DNA of 64,000 nt. Source: Apteryx mantelli (lineage: Eukaryota > Chordata > Aves > Apterygiformes > Apterygidae). The notes below the pieces were generated by a model. The model did not search any database, was not told the origin of the DNA, and worked only from the letters and a program-made list of their open reading frames with translations. The position numbers and the translations under genes are program-made. This document shows positions 1 to 10,400 of this stretch, piece after piece. The stretch is from NCBI RefSeq assembly GCF_036417845.1, contig NC_089978.1:36572682-36636681 (forward strand), given 5' to 3'. The first letter of the stretch is position 1. Every line of letters starts with the position of its first letter.

Positions 1-159
1 AACCAAGATACATGACCTACATTCAATTCTTCATCCTGTCACTGGCCTACTAAGCTAACTGAAGCAAGCTATATCCTTTTTGGTGCCTTTATTTTTGCAT
101 ATTTAATGTGGTTCCTGCTCCTGTAATAGTTGAGTGCTTCTTATTCTTGTTAATGTATT

Positions 160-290
160 TAATCTCAAAATATGCCTCTGAGGCAGGGAAATACTATCAT
201 TTCCATATGCAGTTGGGAAACTGAAACATAGAGGGTTATATTCATACCACCAAGCATGATCAAGTTATATTTGACTCCAATGACTTCAGA
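160..290 (-). repeat. MIR-like SINE remnant
   Basis: The run GGGAAACTGAAACATAGAGG followed by diverged TTATATTCAT...ACCAAGCATGATCAAG resembles the complement of the MIR core (gaaactgaggcacagagagg, then the 'cttgcccaaggtcac' region). It is highly diverged and was identified by eye only. Confidence 0.35.
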
Positions 291-2779
291 CAGAGCCAGC
301 AGCTTTGGATAGCAGATGATCTGAATCACCTACCTCTCTGTTGAATAATAATCAAAATAATCTCTGCCATAGGAAGTGTGATGCCTGAGTGAGGTTGGGT
401 TTGAGCAGGGCTCTTCTGAACAGGACTCTGAGAGATGAAGGTTCTTTTTGCAAAGATTTTGGTGTCTCACTCCTCCTGAAATCAGAGAAGGTCTGAGCCC
501 AATGGACTTTGCCCTGGATTGCCTGCTAAATCAAGGACTAAGCCTGCACAACAGGGAGGTAATGGTGGGTGCAGATTTTCCACTCTATAAAGAGAAAATT
601 CTTGTATTTTCCTGTTTTCCTGAGTGGAAATTCCTAAATAAGTGCAGCCTTTCTGTATAAATAAAGTTTCTCTTTCTAAAATAAGGGCAGCAAGCCTTAC
701 TTATTTTTCAGAAGAAATGTATTACAAATATCTAAAACAAGATATTTGTATTTACTAATAATTGTGCCTTGACTAGAAAGAAAAATGCAGGTTCCTGTCA
801 TCTCTGTGAGGCCAGGAGGGTACAAATGAGATTCCTCTGGATATTGATTTCCAGTATGTATGTACTATACAAACAGAAGTACAAGAAAAATTGCCAAAGT
901 AACTGATTAACTATCATTACAGCTAGTATCTGCTTCCTTTCTCAGAACTGACATCTAAGAATAAATAAAGAAAAAATGGTGAGAAACTTTTGCACTTTGT
1001 AGGTAATTTGCAGTACCAGTCTCTCACTGTTGCTCTCAAAAAGCAGTATTTTCTCCTGTTTATAGATCCAGGCTCCAAACTCTGGCCTTGTCTGTGCTGT
1101 CTGCCCAAGGCCACCTTCAATACTGCACTTGCCTGCTATGCACTGGAGCCTGCAAGCATGGCTGTGTGTGCTGTCAGGTTGTCTCCTCTGTGGCCTGCAG
1201 GACTCCAGGTGCTTTAGCCAGCCCAGCGGGCTTGTGCATGCAGCAGCTGGCTGCCTTCAAGCAGTTTGCAGACTGCTGAGGGGCTGCTAGGTGGGTGAGC
1301 CATGGAGCATGCTGCTCATTCGAGGCCTATATACACACAGGTGCAGCTGAACTGTCAGGTTGGTTTCCATATTTCTCCATGTCAGGCTCTCCCTTGAGGG
1401 GCCATCTATCCTGCTAAATGCATCTACTCCTGGGAATGACACCTACTCCTCCGGAAAAGTGGTGCGGAGTGGGCTACTCAGAGCTGGCTAGCAGTCTGGT
1501 TGTTTCCTTTGTACCCATACTATGTAGCACTTGTCCCTGGATGTCTTCTGGGCTCTTTGGCTCTAAGATATGATCATTACTTTTCTGTATGTGGCTTTTT
1601 TCCTTTTCACTTGGAGCATCAGAAATAACCAAAGACCTGTGTTGCAGCCCACCAGTGGTACCAGTGGTATTTTTGTAAGATGGATTGTGTCAGGTGGGCA
1701 TGTGGCAGGTATCTGACAGTACAAAACCTGGTGGGATAACATTAGAGAACTGGTTAGGACCAGCCAGGGTTGACAGCTCTGGCTCATCAGTGCTACCTTT
1801 TGGGAGCAATTCGTTTACAGGACTTCTCTCGGTTTTATTTGGAGGAAATTAGTTGGTGCCAAGAGAGAGGAGTGAAGAGGGAGTGAAGTGGTGCTTATGC
1901 AATATATATGATCAAGATACCACAACCTGAGAATGAACTGGGAGGTAACTTGTTGGGCAATGTAGACAATAACATTGTATGTCTTATTTTGCACATGGGT
2001 TCTCTCGGAAACATCTTAATAGTTTTTCTTAAGGTGCAGAGGATAGTTTGTAGCTTGTAGCTGCCCCAGTGTGACCCAGTCTCCTCCTCTTGGGTAGGCA
2101 CTCAGGGCTTGAGCCCTTATAAAGACAGGGTAGTTACAGCTTTGGTCTCTCCGTTCCCTTCAAAGTACCATGATATATCCCAGGAGAGCAGTCACTTTGG
2201 AGGGAGAGGCCTGGATTTGGTTTCTTGCTTTGCCACCACAGCTCAGGTACTCTGAGCTTAGACACTATGTATGTCTTCCAGGTCTTGCCTATCTTGCATT
2301 AAGTTATTAGCTGAAATCCTCCAGTGGACATGAAGCTTCTACCATGAAAAAGTATTTTTGCAAGAACAGATTATATCCATTCCCTACAAAATGAGCTACT
2401 CCTCAGAAATGCTGCTGCTGCCAGCATTTGAGTCTGCAGAGGGGATTATGCTTGTGAAAAGCTATGGTAAAAAATGTCACCCCAAATAGATTTTACAGTT
2501 CTGAAGAGTTTTCTAGTATGGATCTGTCCTAAGCCTCAGCTTTTCCATTTGCAAACTTAAAGAGATAGTGCTATGATAATACAAGAAAGCCTTTTGAGTT
2601 CCTCAGCTGGAAGATGGTTTTGTATGAAGTGGTACCATTATTCAGAAGATTTGGAGCTGTTTCCAGCAGCTGTGAGATAAGGTCAGATGAAATGCTACAC
2701 TCAGGCAGTGAGCACTACCACACCATGAGCCCAAATGCAAAGAGGCTCAATGTTTTGTGAAACTGGCCAGCTGGCACAT

Positions 2780-2790
2780 GGGGAAATCCC
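2780..2790. promoter_or_regulatory. Upstream NF-kB-type site
   Basis: GGGGAAATCCC repeats the core of the proximal site; 13 bases (ATGGGGAAATCCC) are identical between the two places. It lies about 1.5 kb before the predicted transcription start. A consensus 10-mer can arise by chance, so function is unproven. Confidence 0.35.
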
Positions 2791-4282
2791 TAAATGAGAT
2801 CAGAGTGTCCCATGGCTTTGGCAGCCGGGAACTCCTCTGTTCCTGGAGACCATCATGAAGGCTCAGTATCCTGCCTTTACCACTGCCCTCCAATGCCTGA
2901 AGGGAAAAAGAGTGTCCTATACTCTTTCTTCACTTACATACAACTGCAGCCATTTGCTGCCAACCCAGTAGGAGAAAGAGGTCTGACAAAATGAAGAAGG
3001 AAATGGCAAATGATACATTGACAATACAGGCACTGACACAGGAAGGCGTAGGGGACAGGGTTTGGTCCAGGAGCTTCTTGGCTTCTTTTACAAGTGCTTG
3101 GAAATGACCATCCCACTGGACACAGCTGGAACCTTCCTCCCAAATGCCAAGGAAATTTTTCAGTGATCCACAGAGCTCTGGAGAGTGATTTTCACTTCTG
3201 TTGCACAGGATGGGGGCTCACAGATGGCTTCACCGAGACTGAAGCTGGAAGCTTGTTGGAAGTGGCGAGTTCATGCAGAAGTATGAATACCATGGGAACT
3301 GCAGCCTGTCTCTCTACAGTACGGTACCTGTCTGTCCTTACGAAGCAGGGCACAGTTTTAGGGAGGAAACTGTAGAGCTGAAATCAATGGTAACACCTTC
3401 AATGCTACTGCACAGATTTGCTGTAGCTGAAATTATTTTAGATCAAACCCAGATCTTTCCAGTGTCCTTTCAGCATCCAAGGTAGTATGATGGTCTGTCA
3501 CATGAGAGGGCTGGGTTTGGCATTTTAAGTCAAGAGACTGGAAAGCAGCTGTAGCTCTAGGCTGCAGCTGGGGAGTGTGGGGACCACACTATATATTGCC
3601 TGCAGCCTTTTTTTCCTCTCTCTGGCTCAGTGCTTTAGAGACAGGGAAGTAAATCACTGTGGTCTGCTAGCATGTGGGTCCATGGAGGGAGAAACTGAGC
3701 AAGTGAGCAAGCATTAATGGGAACACAGTGTTAGTGTACGAAATATGAGCTTACTGGAAAGGAAGGGGGGAGACATAGTCTATTTCTCTCCTACCTGTGC
3801 TATGTGAGAGTTGAGGGCACTGCAAAGCTGTAGAGACCCCTATGCACTTTACTTCCTGTAAAAGGCCTTCTAGCCTTGGGAATAAGGGAAGGATGTTTCT
3901 GGTGTGTGAAAAGTTTAACCTGCCCTGTTCTTCTCTGTACCTGTAAGAAGGAAGAAAGCTAATCCAGACTGGTATTGTCTGCATACTTTAGAATGAATCT
4001 ATGAGAATTTTTATGATTGCATCACAGTAAGAGGAAATGTCTGTTTACCTGCCCTAGCAAATAAGAACATAATCTCCTGCATAGCCAAGACTGAGATTAG
4101 ATACTATAAGATATGGAAAAGCTTTCTTGTTAAGAAGCTGGATAATGGTTAATTTTTGACTGTGAGAAACTGCAGATGATGTTTGTGCAGTAGTAATTTG
4201 GCTCCTATTAATATATGATTTTATGACATCAATTGTCCAAAACCAGCTAAAAAATACCAGGCAAGTTCCTCAACGTTTGAAT

Positions 4283-4294
4283 GGGGAAATCCCC
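4283..4294. promoter_or_regulatory. Palindromic NF-kB-type site at the OLFM4 core promoter
   Basis: GGGGAAATCCCC is self-complementary around its centre apart from the AAAT core and contains GGGAAATCCC, which fits the kB consensus GGGRNNYYCC. It ends 8 bases before the TATA-like box. Mammalian OLFM4 is reported to be NF-kB-responsive, which makes a functional site plausible. No binding is shown here. Confidence 0.6.
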
Positions 4295-4302
4295 AGACTG
4301 CA

Positions 4303-4310
4303 CTATAAGA
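4303..4310 (+). promoter_or_regulatory. OLFM4: TATA-like box of OLFM4
   Basis: CTATAAGA lies 44 bases before the start codon. A transcription start 25-30 bases downstream would fall near 4332-4340, giving a 5' UTR of only about 15-25 bases. The position is seen in the sequence; its use as core promoter is inferred. No CpG island surrounds it, which fits a tissue-restricted gene. Confidence 0.65.
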
Positions 4311-4353
4311 GAGCTCCCTTGTCCCTTTGCTGCCACATCTGCTGGCTGAGAAG

Positions 4354-4437
4354 ATGAAGCACATGAGGGTGGCTGTGCTGCTCCTAATGCAAAGCATGAT
4401 AGCGCAGGCTACAACCTCAGTGGCAGCAACACAAGAG
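4354..4437 (+). CDS. OLFM4: OLFM4 coding exon 1 (signal peptide)
   Basis: The ATG at 4354 has A at -3 (AAGATGA) and opens 28 codons. The first 19 residues form a signal peptide: basic start (MKHMR), hydrophobic core (VAVLLLM), and a plausible cleavage after Ala-Gln-Ala. The exon ends at GAG followed by GTGAGT, a strong splice donor, in phase 0. A second in-frame ATG three codons later (4363) could also start a signal peptide, but the first has the better context. The TATA-like box lies only about 45 bp upstream, so the 5' UTR should be very short. Confidence 0.88.
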
Positions 4438-7400
4438 GTGAGTTGTGGGTCTCATAGCCTTAGCTTAGGTGCCTTCATTTTTTCTCATTCATCTTGGTGA
4501 AAAATCTTTTAAGATTATGGGAAAATTATTAGGCATATGTTGATATCTCTGCATGGAGAAACTTTAAAGTACTCCTTCATCCTCCCCCCAACTAATGAAC
4601 AGGGACTGGCTAATAAATGTAAAAATGAGGCACAGGTTTAAAATCAGAGTCAAATTCTGCCTTTGGTTAGATGAGTGCAACTCCCAGTGAGGATCTGAGT
4701 GGATATTAAATGCTCTGTGCAGCTTCTAATTAATTAGCAAAGACTTATAACAGGAAAGGATCCATATCTTTGATGTGGAATGAGCTAAGAGGAGGGTTTT
4801 TTCCCAGCTGCATGACTGCTGTCATACTTTGTGACCAGGTGCATGAAAGCCGTGCTGGGTAGTTTTAGTGGGATGCTCTCTCTCCTCCAGGTAAAACTGC
4901 ATCTGATTTTATAAGGGAGAAGTTCAAATCAAAGCTATCACCCCCTCCCCCCCCCAAAAAAAAAAAAAGACAGGGAGGAGAGGAGAAGGGGAGAAGAGAA
5001 AATTTTGAAAAAAAATGGCATTAGGAAGAGAAATTTTTTTTTTACACTATATACTGCCTCATTTTTTAAAATTTCAAACTGGGCTAAATTGTCAGAAGAA
5101 AAAGTTCGCAAATAGCTTTAAAACATTCCTAAATGAAACAAAATATTTTGTTTTAGGTTGACCCAAAGTGACGGCCTTTTATTATTTTTTAGTTGAAAAT
5201 TAGGAAAACACCCAATCTGGCTCCACATGAGGGTTTCTGATTTTTGTGGTTTAATCACCGGCCAGGAAAACCCTGTTTTCCCTTGGTACTATGTTTTGAA
5301 GTTTGAGTGGCTTTGAGATTGCTGTGAATGCAGGCAGTGAAGTCAGCATCTAGCGAGAAGGTGTATTTTTCTGGGCAACAAACAGCGGTAAAAGTCAAAG
5401 TGGAGGTGTGAATGATAAGTGTTGATAAGCTGGGAATAGAAAGCTTAAAATGGGAGACATTTTTCCTATTTGGGCTCAGCTTTAAGCTATATCCTGACTT
5501 GTGTAATTTATACAATTTGTGATGCTCTCTGACCCACCACTGTTAATTGCTATTAAACCCTTCTGCTCAGTGTAATCATTTGAACGCACAAATGGTTGTT
5601 CAAATGGCAATCTTTGGCAAGCTGTCACACAAAAGCTTGTTTACTCTGTGTCCTTTAGCTGAGCAGCTCCCTTGCTGGCCATTTGGAGCTCCCTGCTGGT
5701 CCTGGCTATGTTAGGAGCTCCTCGACAATGGGACTCTGGCTGCAGTAGCGGGGATTTGCGAAATGCGGAAGGACCGGGGGGTGGGTACCCTGTTGTGGAG
5801 GAAGCCCATTTCATGCTTGGTTTCTCATGCCATTTGGTAGAGGAGGAGTCTTGCCGCAGTTGCTGTTTTGCTGCAAGTTTTGGTGGGACTCCATTGTGGG
5901 TCCCAGTGGGCTGTGTCACTGTGGTCCACCATCCTCTACAGGCTGTGGGGGACGTGGCAGACCTTTTGGGCATACGCAGCACAACACTGGCGTGACAGCT
6001 GCTCTCCTTCCTGTGATAGATAGGCAGGAGCCAGCCATGTATGACTGTTAAAGGGGATATACATCATTTTATTACATAAAATCTCCCGGGTGGATCTGGC
6101 TTTGAAGTATGGCAGCTTCTCTTGGTGTCCCTCCCTGCTGTCAATGAGAGCTCCAGCTCTCACTTCTTGAGCAGACTGAGCACCCTTGGCTGTCCACTGA
6201 TCGCATGCAGCCTTCCTTTGAGAAAAGGTGCCTAAGAAGTGACATCATGCCTGGAGAAATGGTAGTCACCTCAGCAGCTGATCAGATGAGCCAATTAATT
6301 TCATAGTTGCTGGGGATGGCTCCCATAATAAAATCAAAGTGTTTCAGAGCTGCAGGATGAGGGCTTGCTCGTGGGGAAGGGCTGGTGCCACATGCAGGAA
6401 TTCACGCTGAAGCAGACTTTCATTTCCTTTTCAGACTCCTCTTCTCAGTACATTGCTTCAGTATCTGACTCAGCCTAGCGAGACGACTGGCCACCTGCGC
6501 GCTACCCCAAAGGTATGGCCATTGCTTACTGTTCTTAGGTAAAGTCCATAAAATTAGGAAGTTGTGTTCTGTTTTTTAAGTGCAACACACTCCCTCAGAG
6601 ACTTAACCCTGATGCAAGAAAAGGCACTTAGCTGCTGCGTATCCAGGATTTAGGCAGTGGCGAATTCTCAGAATCATCACTACTGCTGCCATGTCATTCA
6701 GTGTTTCAAGTCACATCCAAAGCTCTGGCATTGCCTTCATGGCTACAGCCTTGGACACCAGACATGAAACAGCTGGGGCTGTGGGGTTTTGACAGCAGTG
6801 CACCAAACAGTTCAGGGGTTACAGCCTTCCTGGAGAAAGTGGGAGAGTCTTTTGAACCCCATCTTCCCATGTGGGCTGGAGCAGGACCTTGAAAACGTAT
6901 TTTGTCACCTCTGAGAAGAGTCCACTAGACTCCTGCTGGCTGGGGGCGAGAGACTTATGATTCTCCCTGTTCCACTGAGCTCAGATTTTATTAAACTATT
7001 TGCTGATAGAGGAACTTGAATCTGATTTCTCTGCCTTTGGGGACAGTGATCAAGTCTGGGGTTTGTGGAATTCAGTATGGGTTTTCTTCCCCTCTCACTG
7101 CCAAAGACTGCTTAATAACATTTCCATTTTGGAGCAGATTCACACTTGATTTGAGTGACCCTGCAAGCTAGTGTCGAGAGCAGGATTTGCCCAACAACAC
7201 AGCTCGAAGTCACGTCAGAGAGGCTGGGCAGCTTGACAGCAGGTCTTAATCTTCCAGGCTAGCCCAATGCAGCATCTGGCCTATGTGGAGGCACCTCTTG
7301 TGTGAGACAAATGCCTTGGGTTAAGTGTCTGCCTCTAACAGAGGGTTTGGGAAGTTAAATGGAGGTAGGAGTCTCTCTCTGGGACTCAGCAGTAGGACCA

Positions 7401-10400
7401 AAACCTCATCTTTCTACTTGTCCAGCTGAGGTGGCTCCGTTCCCTGCTGTGATTTTCTGTGAATCCCATTCTTTGTTTTAGGAAGAGTGAACAGCTAATC
7501 TGAGCTGTGAATGCCACTGGGATGCATGGTAGCTGGAAATTAAGCACTGAAATGACCAGGCTGTTTTGAAGATTTAACCCTAAGTCCGTATTTAGACAGC
7601 TGAATAAATGTCCCAGTTTTCAGAAGATCCAATACCTGGCGGCTCCTACTCACTTTCTTAAATTGAGAGGATGTGGAAAAAAAACATTTCTCATAGCCTC
7701 AAAAATATGTATATGTGACACAGTTTAATTTTACAGAGGGAAATGCTGCTGTCAAGTCCTTGCTGTAGGCTAGGACAGTTTGCTCTTTTTTAAACACTGA
7801 GTGTAGCTTATTAAACTTTAAAAAACATACAACTCCAACAAAAAGAACAGCCCATTTTGTGAATTTTTATATAGGATGAGGAAGGACATTTTGGTTATAT
7901 TGTAGTCATTCGACTAGTATTATATTTTGACTGAAGGACTTACTGACCCAAGGAACTTTTTATTAAAAAGTGCTTCTTGGCTTCATCAACATCATGATCC
8001 CAGTGTTAGTAATGTCAGTGGAAGAATGGAAGCCATTCTACCTGTCAGGAGCAGATGCTCCTTTGAGGAAGGAGCATCTCTTGGCTTGGATATGTACAAC
8101 ACTTGCTGCAATGAAGTCCCACCTTCAACTCTAGGCTCTGTTGTAACAGAAATATTAAAATATGATTTTTTTTCACAGGGAGTTTAAATGCCCAAGTTCA
8201 AGCATTTTGCAGGGGCATCATTTTGGGTGATCATTTTAATACATATGTGAATGCTTTTTTTAACATGTGGAGTAAGCATGGTATGTCTAGGTTATGGTTA
8301 GATGGTTAGATGACATATAGTCAAGACTGTAGTTTATACTAGAGTACCCAATGTATAGTCCATACTGTACTATATATGCAAACATATACGTATGTATAGT
8401 ACATAATATGCTATGTACACTATGTATAGTGTACTCTCTCTTTGTATACATAAACACACATATATTGTATCTGTGCTACACAGAAGGGATAGAATATAAT
8501 ACCTTCTACACGAAACAGCATACAGGTGCAAATGAATGCCTTACAGGAGACTGTGTATACTCTCTAAGCCATGTTAATTTTTCTGTTGTCCTTGTTGCTG
8601 TGCAACATGCCATCCCAGTAATGCCCATACTCAGAGGACTGATTATGCAAAAGCACCTAAATGACTTAGGAACCTATTTTTCATAGTAATTTAGGTACCG
8701 ACAGACAGATCTTTAAAGGCACTCAGAAACTTAGAAATAGTATACACTATGTTCTCAGTAGAATATTCAGAAGTGCTTTGGTAACCTAACTGCCAGAGAA
8801 ATCAAAGGAAGTTATGTGTTGGGACACTCTGCAATCCCACTGGATACCTCTCTGCTTTTCTTCATATTAAATGTTTTTAGCAATCTGGCCTTGAGTAAAG
8901 TTTTAAGGCCCATGGTAACACAAATAAAACTTCCTTGCATGAGTTCACTTGCTTTTCACTCAGAAAGGGTTGTGTGCTGTCTGCTATGGCTTTACTGAAG
9001 AGATTGCCAGAAGCACTAGCTTGGATTGTTCCTGCTTGCTGCTCTTCTCCTTGTGGGCTTTGCTGCTGGCCGCTACTGTGTGCTCTGGGCTGGTTCGATG
9101 GTAAGGAAGTTAGCTGAAATTGCTGTGAAAAAGCAAGAGAAAAGCAGGATATTTCAGCTTTCAGTAGATAGTTTTGTTGTTTGCTTGTTTAATTTTAAGA
9201 GGGAGAGAGAAAGCACATGAATAACAGTGAGATTTCTGCAAGGCAGGAGGAGAGGTTATAGAAAGGAGTGTATCTAAAGAGCAGTTCTGTAGCTTTAAAA
9301 TATGCAGCTGCACTGAAGTATGTGCCAGAATATTTTAAAGTAACATCAAATAGCTTTATTAATAAATTCCTGACAGGTTTCTGAACTGGGCAAACTTCTT
9401 ATGTACAAACAAAAGCGAACTACTTCACTGCCCCAAACACACTCTGCAGTCAGCCCAGTGTATAGGGAATGATGTGATTTGGCTGTAAATTATGGCAAGA
9501 TCATGAATCTTGAGATCTGAACTGCCAGCCCTGACCTTTCTGTACACCAGACACATTGCTCTAAAGCTGATGCTTTGAGCATGGAGACAGCCAGGACAAG
9601 GTGGTTCATGCTAATGGCATGGTCAATAGATCTGCAAACTGTCCTCAAGCGTGGCCTTGCAGGCTGTGATGGGTGGCTGCTGTGAGCGATATTCTGCAGC
9701 AAGAGAGGCATCTCTATCTACCTTAGGCTGAGCCTGCATATTTAATTCTTTGCCTTGGCATATAACTTCCATGGCATATAACTAAGTTCATACAACTATT
9801 TGCTGGCACTGGTTGAAAAGTTTCAAATGAAGAATTCTTCTTTTCAAAACTTTTCACTGCTACTAGTTATATTTTGGTGGATTTCTTTAAGGTGCTTTAA
9901 GCTCTATGGATGGAAATGACTAGACTGTCTGATCAATTCAATTCAGATCAACAGAACAGTAACTATAAGATCTCAGTCACTATGTCATTATTTTCCTGCT
10001 GTATGTGTTTTTCCATCTTTTGGGAAAGTTATATCACCCTTTTAGGAACACTATCTGCAAGATTGGGAAGGTAAGGACTATTATATGCCTCTGTTTCTCT
10101 GGTCTGTACAGCAATATTTAACTATTTCCATAAAGCTTTGTAAGGCTGACTCATAAAAATTGCAAGATATTTTGAGTTTGTTGGAAAAAGAAAGGTGAAA
10201 AAAAAGTCTAGTAGTAAAGTTGTCGATCTCAGGATTGTCACAGCTCCAATTATTATTGAACATTAGCCATTGATTCCAAGAAGAATATTAACATTTTTCT
10301 CCTTATCAATTTCTTCTTTCAGCTATTTGCCAATGTGTCTGGCTCTCTGGATGACCATGGAGCTTGTCAGTGCTCTGTGTACTTGCCAGATACCACCTTT

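Larger units (their letters stand above)
1..4282. other. Upstream flank of OLFM4, no gene seen
   Basis: I see no coding exon with splice sites or family similarity. The short open frames here lack any recognisable motif. Contents noted: a MIR-like remnant around 160-290, an isolated AATAAA at 660-665, and the kB-type site at 2780. The last 100 bases before the promoter are AT-rich and include TTTTATGAC near 4220, which fits loosely a caudal-type homeobox site; that motif is too common to call. Confidence 0.5.
4438..6434 (+). other. OLFM4: OLFM4 intron 1
   Basis: GT-AG intron of about 2.0 kb. It holds a C-then-A homopolymer tract at 4941-4968 followed by a purine-rich stretch to about 5000, and a CpG-richer block at about 5640-6020 that is open on both strands (listed separately). 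Nothing else is recognised. Confidence 0.75.
6513..10322 (+). other. OLFM4: OLFM4 intron 2
   Basis: GT-AG intron of about 3.8 kb. It holds a TATG/TACA-rich low-complexity stretch at about 8270-8480, a probable ACCTAA-type interspersed repeat at 8630-8830, and a small hairpin at 9814-9856. Nothing coding is recognised. Confidence 0.75.

Noticed and set aside
660-665. AATAAA as the 3' end of an upstream plus-strand gene
   Set aside because: No coding exon or other gene evidence precedes it; AATAAA is common in AT-rich DNA.
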